The notes: a model not told the origin generated them from the sequence alone. A DNA stretch of 8,111 nt from Oxalobacteraceae bacterium (GCA_947446335.1 CANFGA010000119.1:1-8111); one strand, 5' to 3'. Counted from the stretch's first letter, positions 1-8,111 are shown. Program-made: numbers and translations.

Positions 1-360
1 ATCCTGTTTTCGATGGCGCCCAAGGAAATTCTGGAAGTGGCGGGCGAGATTCTGGTCAAGGGACCGTACATCACCGGGCAGACCTCGACGGACAACGATG
101 TCGTGCCGCTGGCGATCGAACTGGCGCAGGCCAGCGAGGATGGCTGGGACCGTGCCTTGTTCGAACTGTTTCCCGATTTTCGCCACAGCGGCGATCTGGT
201 CGATGCCGAGTTCAGCGACGATCCGGACGATGAGCCGCAATTCTTGCAGCGCAGCACCAAGGAATTGCTGTATCGCTTGCGCAAACAGGTGCCAACCTCG
301 CGCAGCAGCGTGGCCAAACCGGGGGCGCGCCGCAGCATCGGCACCAGCATCTTTTCATGA
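1..360 (+). CDS. Unrecognised protein, C-terminal part (5' end outside window)
   Basis: The frame is open from the first base (I-L-F-S before the first Met at 13) and ends with TGA at 358-360. No Shine-Dalgarno-like sequence precedes the ATG at 13, so the gene most likely begins upstream of the window and about 119 residues of its end are seen. I do not recognise the family. The visible part has an amphipathic, mixed first half. An acidic stretch follows (around the residues DDPDDEPQ, bases 217-240), then a helical segment with LLYRLRKQ. The tail is basic, Ser/Ala/Arg-rich and probably disordered. There is no membrane segment. The stop overlaps the next start as ATGA, which points to co-translation with the 300-residue protein downstream and a shared function. 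That the ORF is real rests on this overlap and on codon bias like its neighbours; no function is assigned. Confidence 0.6.
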   Translation: MLFSMAPKEILEVAGEILVKGPYITGQTSTDNDVVPLAIELAQASEDGWDRALFELFPDFRHSGDLVDAEFSDDPDDEPQFLQRSTKELLYRLRKQVPTSRSSVAKPGARRSIGTSIFS

Positions 361-1259
361 TGTCTGCTGACATCCGCGCCGCAGCCATGCTGCCGGCGCT
401 CGTGGCCGAGAACTTGCCGCGGCTGGTGCGCGCGATCCGGCTGCTCGCTCTTGATCCGCGCCCTGACGCTGGGCCAGCCCTGGCCGACGAGTTGGCCGGG
501 ATCACGGCCATGGTCGCTGGAAAATTCACCAACGATCGCACCGCCGAAGGAATGCAGCGCGCCGTGTTTCTGACGGTGGGTTGCGTCTCGCTCGGGCTGG
601 AACATGCATTGATGCACGAAGGCGATCAGGCTGCGCTCGACTTTCTGGTCGAGTACGGCGCCGAGCATGCATTCCAGGCTGGTTTTCGCCTGATCCGCGA
701 TCTGTCCCAGTTGCCGGAAGATTCGCTGGTGGGCGAGTACGATCAGGATCCGGTCTATCTGGCGCGTCGCTTGCGCGACCTGTTCATCGATATCTGCAAT
801 GCCGATCCGAACAAGAATTGGAACGGTCACGAGCGCTATGCGGTCCAGCTCAAGCAGCGCAAGGACGTGCAAGCGATCGTGCGTCTGGCCAACTGGCTGC
901 GCCGCCACAACGATGCCGGGCCGATCAATGATCAGGATTTGAACGCGGAAGGGGTGATCGCGCTGGCCATCATCTTTGCGATCGAGGGCGGCGGCAAGAT
1001 CGTGGCGCGCACCGGGCAAAAGGATTTCGAGCGCTTCGTCAAGGCGGTGCGCAAGAACCGGCCCGACTTCGAAGCCGGCTGGGCGGCCTTGAGCGCAAGG
1101 GTGCCGCTGCAGCATCACGCGGTGCTGGAAGAGCGCCTCGCTGCCTACCGCAACGGTTGCAGCGTGATCGAGAAGATACTGACCCGGGCCAGCATGAAGA
1201 CGCTGTTCCAGGAATTGGAAAACTATGCCGGCTCCGAGCTCGACGCCGATTATTCCTGA
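357..1259 (+). CDS. Uncharacterised helical soluble protein, 300 aa
   Basis: A complete ORF with no family I can name firmly. Two tandem ATG codons (357 and 360) can serve as start. The first overlaps the upstream stop as ATGA, and no clear Shine-Dalgarno sequence is seen, so translation is probably coupled to the preceding gene. The protein is predicted cytosolic: it has no signal peptide or 20-residue hydrophobic segment and is rich in Ala, Leu, Arg and Asp in helix-like patterns. A segment around residues 75-115 (VSLGLEHAL, then a Gly-Asp turn, then FQAGFRLIRDL) resembles, from memory only, the end part of DUF6178-type proteins. I treat that as a weak lead, not an assignment. Another notable stretch is the Gly-rich IEGGGKIVARTGQ near residue 210. 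Only 15 bases separate it from the transporter gene downstream, so an operon with it is likely. Confidence 0.7.
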   Translation: MMSADIRAAAMLPALVAENLPRLVRAIRLLALDPRPDAGPALADELAGITAMVAGKFTNDRTAEGMQRAVFLTVGCVSLGLEHALMHEGDQAALDFLVEYGAEHAFQAGFRLIRDLSQLPEDSLVGEYDQDPVYLARRLRDLFIDICNADPNKNWNGHERYAVQLKQRKDVQAIVRLANWLRRHNDAGPINDQDLNAEGVIALAIIFAIEGGGKIVARTGQKDFERFVKAVRKNRPDFEAGWAALSARVPLQHHAVLEERLAAYRNGCSVIEKILTRASMKTLFQELENYAGSELDADYS

Positions 1260-1274
1260 GATGGCGCGCCGCTG

Positions 1275-2495
1275 ATGGCCGCAATCAAGATCGTGGCCGG
1301 CACGCCTGACTTCAAGCGTACCAATCGGGCCTTGTTCTTCGGCGGCTTTTCCTGTTTTGCGCTGCTCTATTGCGTACAGCCGTTGATGCCGGTGCTGGCG
1401 CGCGAATTTGCGCTCAGCGCCGCGCAAAGCAGCTGGGCCTTGTCGATCTCGACGGCGGCGCTGGCGATCTCGCTCTTGATCACGAGCACGCTGTCGGACC
1501 GGATCGGGCGCCGAGCATTGATGGTGGGGGCGATGCTGGTCGCCGCCGTGATGACGCTGCTGTGCGCCTTTGCCCAAAACTACTTGCAATTGCTGGTCAT
1601 GCGCGCCGCGCTCGGCTTCGCGCTGGGCGGCATGCCTGCGATCGCGATGGCGTATCTGGGCGAAGAAATCGATCCACCTTCGCTTGGCTTGTCGATGGGG
1701 CTCTACATCAGCGGCAGCGCCTTTGGCGGGATGGCGGGGCGGGTGCTGTCGTCGCTGCTCAGCGATGTCGGTTCCTGGCGCATCGCGCTGGGGGCGATGG
1801 GGCTGCTGGGGCTGTTGGCCGCTTGCGAATTCTGGCGCAGCTTGCCGCGCTCGAATCACTTCGTGCCCAGTGCGCGCGGCTGGAGCGCGCTGCCGGCTGG
1901 CTTGCGCTTGCACTTTCGCGATGCCGGCTTGCCCAGCCTGTTCTGTCTCTCGTTCCTGCTGATGGGCTGCTTTGTCAGCATGTACAATTACATCGCCTAT
2001 CGGCTGCTGGGCGCGCCGTTCAACCTCAGTCAAAGCAGCGTGGGCGCAGTCGCTCTCTTGTACCTGATCGGCATTTTCAGTGCAGTCTGGGCCGGCCGCC
2101 TGGCCGACCGGCTCGGGCGGCGCGGCGTGCTGTGGGGCTTGCTGATGGTGATGCTGGCGGGCTTGCTGCTGACGCTGGCGGGTAACCTGGCCTTGATCAT
2201 CGTTGGCATGGCGTTGTTTACGTTCGGATTTTTTGCTTCCCATTCGGTTGCGAGCAGCTGGGTCGGGCGCCGCGCGCGTGCACCGCAGGCATTGGCATCG
2301 GCGCTGTATCTGTTCTTTTATTACCTCGGTTCGAGCGTGATCGGTTCGCTGTCGGGCTCGATGTGGAGCAGCGGCGGCTGGCCCGGCGTGGTTGCGATGC
2401 TGGCCGCTTGTCTGGGCCTGGCCTTGTTGATCGCATTGCGTCTGCGCCATCTGGTGCCGCTCGGTCCGCGCGAGATCGCTCCGGCTGCACCTTGA
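1275..2495 (+). CDS. MFS transporter, YnfM-like (12 TM)
   Basis: An inner-membrane secondary transporter of the major facilitator superfamily, probably a proton-coupled exporter; the substrate is unknown. The 406 residues alternate between hydrophobic helices and short loops, in keeping with 12 membrane segments. The MFS motif A loop is clear between helices 2 and 3 (SDRIGRR, residues 74-80). Its second-half copy follows helix 8 (ADRLGRR, residues 277-283). Further stretches match what I recall of E. coli YnfM: LLYCVQPLMPVL (30-41), SMGLYISG (140-147), NYIAYRL (238-244) and ASHSVASSW (321-329). The N-terminal segment before helix 1 (GTPDF) also fits that family. The start at 1275 has no Shine-Dalgarno sequence. 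Its A is shared with the TGA of a 4-codon ORF at 1261-1275, so initiation is probably by coupling. Membership of the MFS is sure; the YnfM subgroup is likely; substrate cannot be read from sequence. Confidence 0.93.
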   Translation: MAAIKIVAGTPDFKRTNRALFFGGFSCFALLYCVQPLMPVLAREFALSAAQSSWALSISTAALAISLLITSTLSDRIGRRALMVGAMLVAAVMTLLCAFAQNYLQLLVMRAALGFALGGMPAIAMAYLGEEIDPPSLGLSMGLYISGSAFGGMAGRVLSSLLSDVGSWRIALGAMGLLGLLAACEFWRSLPRSNHFVPSARGWSALPAGLRLHFRDAGLPSLFCLSFLLMGCFVSMYNYIAYRLLGAPFNLSQSSVGAVALLYLIGIFSAVWAGRLADRLGRRGVLWGLLMVMLAGLLLTLAGNLALIIVGMALFTFGFFASHSVASSWVGRRARAPQALASALYLFFYYLGSSVIGSLSGSMWSSGGWPGVVAMLAACLGLALLIALRLRHLVPLGPREIAPAAP

Positions 2496-2561
2496 TCTTG
2501 CCGCGCCGCGCATGCACGCGCTGGCGTCCGATTCGAATCTGAAGCTTGATGAGGTTATTCC

Positions 2562-3314
2562 ATGTGGCCCTATCCTAACATCGTCGCCCATCGCGGCGGC
2601 GGCAAACTCGCTCCCGAAAACACGCTGGCTGCCTTGCATTGCGCGCTCGAGCACGGCTTTCGGGCCGTCGAATTCGATGTCATGCTGGCGCACGATGGCA
2701 TTCCCGTCGTGCTGCACGATCCGCAACTCGGGCGCACGGTGCAAGGCTTGGGCAAGGTCAGCGATATCGCTTCCGATACATTGACCTTGATGGATGCGGG
2801 TAGCTGGTTTGGCATCGAATTCGCCAATGAGCGCGTGCCGCTGCTGACCCAATTCATCGCTTTTTGCCAGGCCAACCGGATCTGGATGAACATTGAAATC
2901 AAGCCGGCGCCGGGGTTCGACGCTGCCACCGGGCAAGCGGTCGCGGCGCTGGTGCGGTCCTGTTTTGCCGACCTGATCGCCAGCGGCGAGATAGAGCGCG
3001 TGCCGCTGCTGTCCTCGTTCAGTGTGCTTGCGCTGCTTGAAGCGAAGCAGGCTGCGCCCGACGTGGCGCGCGCCTGGCTGGTCGATCGGATTCCGCACGA
3101 CTGGCAAGTCCAGGCGCGCGCGCTAGGGATCGCCGCGCTGCATGTCAATGCCCGCCACGTGACGCCCGAACTGGTGCGCAGCGTGCATCAAGCCGGTTAC
3201 GGCCTGTTTTGCTACACCGTCAACGATGTGCCGCGCGCGCGCCAATTGTTTGATTGGGGCGTCGATGCCTTTTGCACTGACCGTATCGATCTGATCGGGC
3301 CGCAGTTTGCCTGA
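2562..3314 (+). CDS. ugpQ: Glycerophosphodiester phosphodiesterase, UgpQ type
   Basis: Hydrolyses glycerophosphodiesters, products of phospholipid turnover, to sn-glycerol 3-phosphate and an alcohol. At 250 residues without a signal peptide it matches the cytosolic UgpQ form rather than the periplasmic, longer GlpQ. The GDPD fold signature is complete: AHRGGGKLAPENT (residues 9-21) with catalytic His10 and Arg11. Metal ligands follow as Glu37 and Asp39 in VEFDV, then the second catalytic His52 in VLHDP, then Glu112 and Lys114 in NIEIKP. The end carries the usual CYTVND and CTDRIDLIGP strands. The start is set by a GAGG at 2551-2554, seven bases before the ATG, and by the WPYP opening shared with E. 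coli UgpQ. It lies 66 bp after the transporter gene on the same strand and may share its transcript. The ugpBAEC uptake genes are not adjacent here. Confidence 0.95.
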   Translation: MWPYPNIVAHRGGGKLAPENTLAALHCALEHGFRAVEFDVMLAHDGIPVVLHDPQLGRTVQGLGKVSDIASDTLTLMDAGSWFGIEFANERVPLLTQFIAFCQANRIWMNIEIKPAPGFDAATGQAVAALVRSCFADLIASGEIERVPLLSSFSVLALLEAKQAAPDVARAWLVDRIPHDWQVQARALGIAALHVNARHVTPELVRSVHQAGYGLFCYTVNDVPRARQLFDWGVDAFCTDRIDLIGPQFA

Positions 3315-3319
3315 GGGCC

Positions 3320-3356
3320 AGCGGCAGTGGCATCCGCATGCGCCGACGCTCTTTTT
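3320..3356 (+). terminator. Possible imperfect intrinsic terminator after ugpQ
   Basis: Six bases after the ugpQ stop, an interrupted hairpin can be drawn: AGC/GCT (3320-3322 with 3348-3350), GGC/GCC (3323-3325 with 3342-3344) and GCAT/ATGC (3330-3333 with 3338-3341). A 4-base bulge lies on the left and a 3-base bulge on the right. CTTTTT follows at 3351-3356. The bulges make it weak. The T run also occupies the -35 position of the alaS promoter. Confidence 0.35.
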
Positions 3357-3379
3357 GGCACCCGCATATCACGTATAAT
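3351..3379 (+). promoter_or_regulatory. alaS promoter (sigma-70 type)
   Basis: A perfect -10 hexamer TATAAT sits at 3374-3379, flanked by ACG and CGT. The -35 region is poor: CTTTTT at 3351-3356 gives a 17-bp spacer, while the better looking TTGGCA at 3355-3360 would leave only 13 bp. The expected transcript start near 3386 gives a leader of about 30 bases. That leader lacks a Shine-Dalgarno sequence and ends in an A7 run (3409-3415) just before the alaS ATG. Confidence 0.7.
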
Positions 3380-3416
3380 CGTCCATTCCCTCAAAGCTGC
3401 CTGCCGCTAAAAAAAC

Positions 3417-6026
<2,610 letters not shown>

Positions 6027-6060
6027 TATTGCTCAACAGGCAAGGGGAATCGCCTGCGGC

Positions 6061-6089
6061 GTGACCCTTTCCATTGTCGTTGTGATAAT
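6061..6089 (+). promoter_or_regulatory. tusA promoter, extended -10
   Basis: GTGACC at 6061-6066 matches TTGACA at four of six positions. After a 17-bp spacer comes GATAAT at 6084-6089, preceded by TG at 6081-6082, which makes an extended -10. Transcription would begin near 6096 and give a leader of about 88 bases before tusA. The surrounding gap is clearly richer in A/T than the coding DNA. No strong terminator separates alaS from this point, so read-through from alaS is also possible. Confidence 0.65.
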
Positions 6090-6183
6090 GCAACAAAAAA
6101 AGTATTTTGCTGCGGTGCGTCATTTATCGGCAATGAGAGTAGTATGCGAAAGATCAGCACAACCATAGCAAAGCGGAATATTA

Positions 6184-6441
6184 ATGGCCGACACACTACT
6201 TGATATCGAGATCATGGAATTCGACAAAGAACTCGACGCACGGGACTTGAACTGTCCATTGCCGATATTGAAGGCAAAGAAAGCCTTGGCCGAGTTGCAA
6301 AGCGGTGAAGTGCTGCGCATCATGGCAACCGATCCCGGTTCGGTGCGCGATTTTCAAGCCTTTGCCAAGCAAACTGGCAACGCCTTGCTGTCCCATGTTC
6401 AACACGGGCGCGAGTTCATCTTCCTGATGCAACGAAAATAA
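6184..6441 (+). CDS. tusA: TusA-family sulfur carrier protein
   Basis: A small cytosolic sulfur-transfer protein. In E. coli, TusA takes persulfide sulfur from IscS and passes it on for 2-thiouridine formation in tRNA; family members also feed other sulfur pathways. The 85-residue ORF carries the family core LDARDLNCPLPILKAKKAL, with the persulfide Cys24 in the CPxP motif. Further on are ATDPGSVRDFQAF and a closing strand EFIFLMQRK. Two starts are possible. ATG 6184 has a weak GGA six bases upstream. ATG 6214 would give 75 residues, closer to the family's usual length, but its only GAG is three bases away. An oddity is Asp21 where the family normally has Gly (DARGLNCP). The Cys and both prolines are intact, so activity is expected. 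It stands between alaS and the etf genes with its own promoter and a hairpin directly after its stop. Confidence 0.92.
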   Translation: MADTLLDIEIMEFDKELDARDLNCPLPILKAKKALAELQSGEVLRIMATDPGSVRDFQAFAKQTGNALLSHVQHGREFIFLMQRK

Positions 6442-6447
6442 GATTGT

Positions 6448-6485
6448 TGCGGCGGTTTGCCCGTTCTTCGTGGCAAACCGCTGCA
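6448..6485 (+). terminator. Terminator hairpin after tusA
   Basis: A perfect 10-bp stem (GCGGTTTGCC at 6452-6461 with GGCAAACCGC at 6472-6481) is extended by one G-U pair and three further pairs to 14 bp. A 10-base loop rich in T closes it. It begins six bases after the tusA stop. The following T tract is imperfect (GTTGATTTTA, 6489-6498). The position and stability argue for an intrinsic terminator or a 3'-end-protecting hairpin that isolates tusA from the etf genes. Confidence 0.75.
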
Positions 6486-6545
6486 CCAGTTGATTTTACC
6501 GATGGCATTTCGCCGCTTCGATGTGTTTCTTTTTTATCAATAATG

Positions 6546-6557
6546 GCACGATCGTGC
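6546..6557. promoter_or_regulatory. 12-bp palindrome upstream of etf promoter (possible operator)
   Basis: GCACGATCGTGC is a perfect inverted repeat with no spacer. It ends six bases before the proposed -35 of the etfB promoter. It is too short and spacerless to act well as a terminator, and the position fits a binding site for a dimeric regulator. GATCG-type words are common in this DNA, so chance is a real alternative. Confidence 0.3.
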
Positions 6558-6563
6558 TTTAAT

Positions 6564-6593
6564 TTGCAAGGTAGTTTGATTTCCTCTTATAAT
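6564..6593 (+). promoter_or_regulatory. etfBA promoter (sigma-70 type)
   Basis: TTGCAA at 6564-6569 is followed by an 18-bp spacer and a perfect TATAAT at 6588-6593. The predicted start near 6600 gives a leader of about 43 bases before etfB. The -10 and its downstream flank (TATAATCGT) are identical to those of the alaS promoter, in keeping with constitutive housekeeping expression. Confidence 0.7.
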
Positions 6594-6630
6594 CGTGTCA
6601 TGGATGGTCAGATCATCTCCCTCATTTTGT

Positions 6631-6635
6631 AAAGG
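6631..6635 (+). promoter_or_regulatory. etfB ribosome binding site
   Basis: AAAGG lies seven bases before the ATG at 6643 and decides that start. A longer in-frame reading from GTG 6595 would begin inside the flank of the -10 box, upstream of the predicted transcript start, and would add 16 residues absent from the family. Confidence 0.75.
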
Positions 6636-6642
6636 CAACGCC

Positions 6643-7392
6643 ATGAAAGTCCTGGTACCCGTCAAACGCGTGGTCGACTATAACGTCAAGGTTCGCGTGA
6701 GAAGCGACAACACCGGCGTCGATACCGCCAATGTCAAGATGTCGATGAATCCATTCGACGAGATCGCGCTCGAAGAAGCGATGCGTCTGAAGGAATCGGG
6801 CAAGGTCACTGAAGTGATCGCGATTTCGTGCGGCGTGACGCAGTGTCAGGAAACACTGCGCACCGCGATGGCGATCGGTGCCGACCGCGCCATTCTGGTC
6901 GAAGCCGGTGCGGATCTCGAACCGCTGGCAGTGGCCAAGTTGATCAAGGCGCTGGCTGACAAGGAACAGCCGCAATTGATCATCCTGGGCAAGCAGGCGA
7001 TCGACGACGACAGCAACCAGACCGGCCAGATGCTCGCTGCCTTGCTCGGCTGGCCACAGGCGACGTTCGCCTCGAAAGTGGTCTTGATTGACGACAAGGT
7101 CACGGTCACACGCGAAGTCGACGGCGGGCTGGAAACACTGGAATTGGTTTTGCCTGCGATCATCACGACCGACTTGCGCCTGAACGAGCCGCGCTACGTG
7201 ACGCTGCCCAACATCATGAAAGCAAAAAAGAAGCCGTTGGATGTGGTCAAGCCGGAAGACCTGGGTGTCGATTGCGCGCCCCGGATCACGACATTGAAAG
7301 TGGTTGAGCCGGCCAAGCGCTCGGCCGGCATCACCGTGCCTGATGTCGCCACGCTGGTTGCCAAATTACGCAACGAAGCCAAGGTTATTTAA
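6643..7392 (+). CDS. etfB: Electron transfer flavoprotein subunit beta
   Basis: Forms with EtfA the soluble heterodimeric flavoprotein that accepts electrons from acyl-CoA dehydrogenases and related enzymes. It passes them to ETF-ubiquinone oxidoreductase and thus the quinone pool; the beta subunit binds AMP. At 249 residues it has the family's usual length. It opens with MKVLVPVKRVVDYNVKVRV, then MNPFDEIALEEA, the nucleotide-fold segment ISCGVTQCQETLRTAMAIGA, and the beta-subunit signature REVDGGLETLELVLPAIIT (157-175). LRLNEPRYVTLPNIMKAKKKP (178-198) holds the recognition loop for partner dehydrogenases; Leu188 should correspond to the docking leucine of the human protein, and the Lys cluster follows at 193-197. 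This is the housekeeping (group I) ETF form, not a bifurcating or FixA type, judged from the long conserved segments. etfA follows after 78 bp. Confidence 0.98.
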   Translation: MKVLVPVKRVVDYNVKVRVRSDNTGVDTANVKMSMNPFDEIALEEAMRLKESGKVTEVIAISCGVTQCQETLRTAMAIGADRAILVEAGADLEPLAVAKLIKALADKEQPQLIILGKQAIDDDSNQTGQMLAALLGWPQATFASKVVLIDDKVTVTREVDGGLETLELVLPAIITTDLRLNEPRYVTLPNIMKAKKKPLDVVKPEDLGVDCAPRITTLKVVEPAKRSAGITVPDVATLVAKLRNEAKVI

Positions 7393-7397
7393 ACAGA

Positions 7398-7415
7398 GGA
7401 AGAGCTTGCTCTTCC
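7398..7415 (+). other. Stable hairpin between etfB and etfA
   Basis: GGAAGAG and CTCTTCC pair perfectly (seven bp) around CTTG, a tetraloop class known to be very stable in RNA. It starts six bases after the etfB stop. No T run follows, so it is not an intrinsic terminator. It more likely protects the etfB 3' end or tunes etfA relative to etfB. The last two bases of the right arm also begin a weaker alternative stem (CCAGA 7414-7418 with TCTGG 7429-7433). Confidence 0.6.
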
Positions 7416-7470
7416 AGATACGAATTGGTCTGGCACAGCTTTTCGCCCACACCTTCAACAAGGAATCAAC

Positions 7471-8111
7471 ATGGCTGCACTATCATTGGCATTAGTCATC
7501 GCGGAGCACGACAATGCCGCGTTAAAAGGCAGCACCCACCACACTGTTACCGCAGCCGTCGCGTGCGGCGCAGAAGTTCACCTGCTGGTCGCCGGCCATA
7601 ACTGTGGCGCGGTCGCTGAAGAGGCCGCATTGATCGCCGGCGTGTCCAAGGTATTGGTCGCCGATGGCGCGCAATTTGCCGATGGCCTGGCCGAGAATAT
7701 CGCCGAGCAAGCGCTGGCAGTTGCGTCGGGTAACACTGCATACAGCCACATTCTGGCTCCGGCCACCGCCTACGGCAAGAACATCTTGCCGCGCGTCGCT
7801 GCCCGTCTCGACGTCGCACAAATCTCCGAAATCACCAAGGTCGATGCGCCCGACACGTTCGAGCGCCCGATCTACGCCGGCAATGCGATCGCCACCGTGC
7901 GCTCGAATGATGCGATCAAGGTCATCACCGTGCGCAGCACCGGCTTCGATGCCGCAGCCAGCACTGGCGGCCAAGCGGCAATCGAAGCGCTGACAGTGGT
8001 GGCCGATTCGGGCAAGTCGGTGTTCGTCAAGCGCGAAGTGGTCAAGTCGGACCGGCCTGAATTGACCGCGGCCAAGATCATCGTCTCCGGTGGGCGCGGC
8101 ATGGGTTCGGG
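7471..8111 (+). CDS. etfA: Electron transfer flavoprotein subunit alpha (3' end outside window)
   Basis: The alpha subunit supplies most of the FAD site of the ETF heterodimer made with the etfB product. The frame is open from ATG 7471 to the window end: 213 full codons of a protein usually about 310 long. AAGGA at 7460-7464, six bases upstream, sets the start. The N-terminal domain is complete: it opens with ALVIAEHDNAALK, then shows VHLLVAGHNC, SHILAPATAYGKNILPRVAARL and RPIYAGNAIATV. The conserved Thr/Ala-rich linker leads into the start of the FAD-binding domain with KIIVSGGRGMGS, where the window cuts it. It follows etfB by 78 bp with the hairpin at 7398-7415 between them and shares the etfB promoter. 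There is no frameshift. The missing part should carry the remaining FAD-binding motifs. Confidence 0.97.
   Translation, partial: MAALSLALVIAEHDNAALKGSTHHTVTAAVACGAEVHLLVAGHNCGAVAEEAALIAGVSKVLVADGAQFADGLAENIAEQALAVASGNTAYSHILAPATAYGKNILPRVAARLDVAQISEITKVDAPDTFERPIYAGNAIATVRSNDAIKVITVRSTGFDAAASTGGQAAIEALTVVADSGKSVFVKREVVKSDRPELTAAKIIVSGGRGMGS

Noticed and set aside
1370..2185. A 271-codon + strand frame inside the transporter gene.
   Set aside because: It lies in another frame of a clear 12-helix MFS gene. Its Arg/Gly/Ala-rich sequence without domains is typical of a shadow frame.
2530..2539. GATTCGAATC palindrome before ugpQ as an operator.
   Set aside because: It is a 10-bp dyad, common by chance at this length, with no promoter hexamers recognisable beside it.
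6037..6056. CAGGC/GCCTG hairpin just after alaS as a terminator.
   Set aside because: The stem has only five pairs with a 10-base loop and no T run behind it. It is not good enough to call.
6502..6543. Small ORF MAFRRFDVFLFYQ between tusA and etfB.
   Set aside because: It has no Shine-Dalgarno sequence and lies after the tusA terminator and before the etf promoter, so it is probably not transcribed.
6595..6642. Longer etfB beginning at GTG 6595.
   Set aside because: The codon lies two bases from the -10 box, upstream of the likely transcript start. The extra 16 residues do not belong to the family, and ATG 6643 has a good Shine-Dalgarno sequence.

Overview
The window looks like ordinary chromosomal DNA from a GC-rich betaproteobacterium, most likely of the Burkholderiales/Oxalobacteraceae type (Herbaspirillum, Collimonas or Janthinobacterium relatives). 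This rests on the strong G/C third-position bias, the sequence character of AlaRS, TusA and the ETF subunits, and the etfB-etfA order. The genus is an inference and was not tested by a search. All real genes read on the + strand. I saw no mobile element, tRNA, rRNA or CRISPR array.

Left part (1-3314): a compact run of four same-strand genes. The first is the 3' end of an unrecognised gene (1-360). It overlaps by ATGA a second unrecognised, largely helical 300-residue soluble protein (357-1259). Next comes a 12-helix MFS transporter of the YnfM type (1275-2495), whose start is reached through a 4-codon mini-ORF. The last is a cytosolic UgpQ-type glycerophosphodiester phosphodiesterase (2562-3314). 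The very short spacing of the first three suggests one transcript with translational coupling. The phosphodiesterase has its own Shine-Dalgarno sequence.

Middle part (3315-6441): alaS (alanyl-tRNA synthetase, full length, 869 residues) has its own promoter with a perfect TATAAT. Its start lacks an evident Shine-Dalgarno sequence. An AT-richer 157-bp gap follows, with a good extended -10 promoter, and then tusA, a small sulfur-carrier protein. A long GC-rich hairpin immediately after tusA probably ends that unit.

Right part (6486-8111): a promoter with a perfect TATAAT drives etfB and etfA (truncated by the window end), which encode the two subunits of electron transfer flavoprotein. A 12-bp perfect palindrome lies just upstream of this promoter. 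A 10-codon leader ORF lies at the predicted transcript start. A stable CUUG-loop hairpin separates etfB from etfA.

The genes serve mostly housekeeping roles: tRNA charging, sulfur relay, electron transfer from acyl-CoA and related dehydrogenases, and phosphodiester scavenging. I do not see a convincing new biological system. The least explained parts are the two genes at the left edge and the small leader and hairpin structures around the tusA and etf genes.
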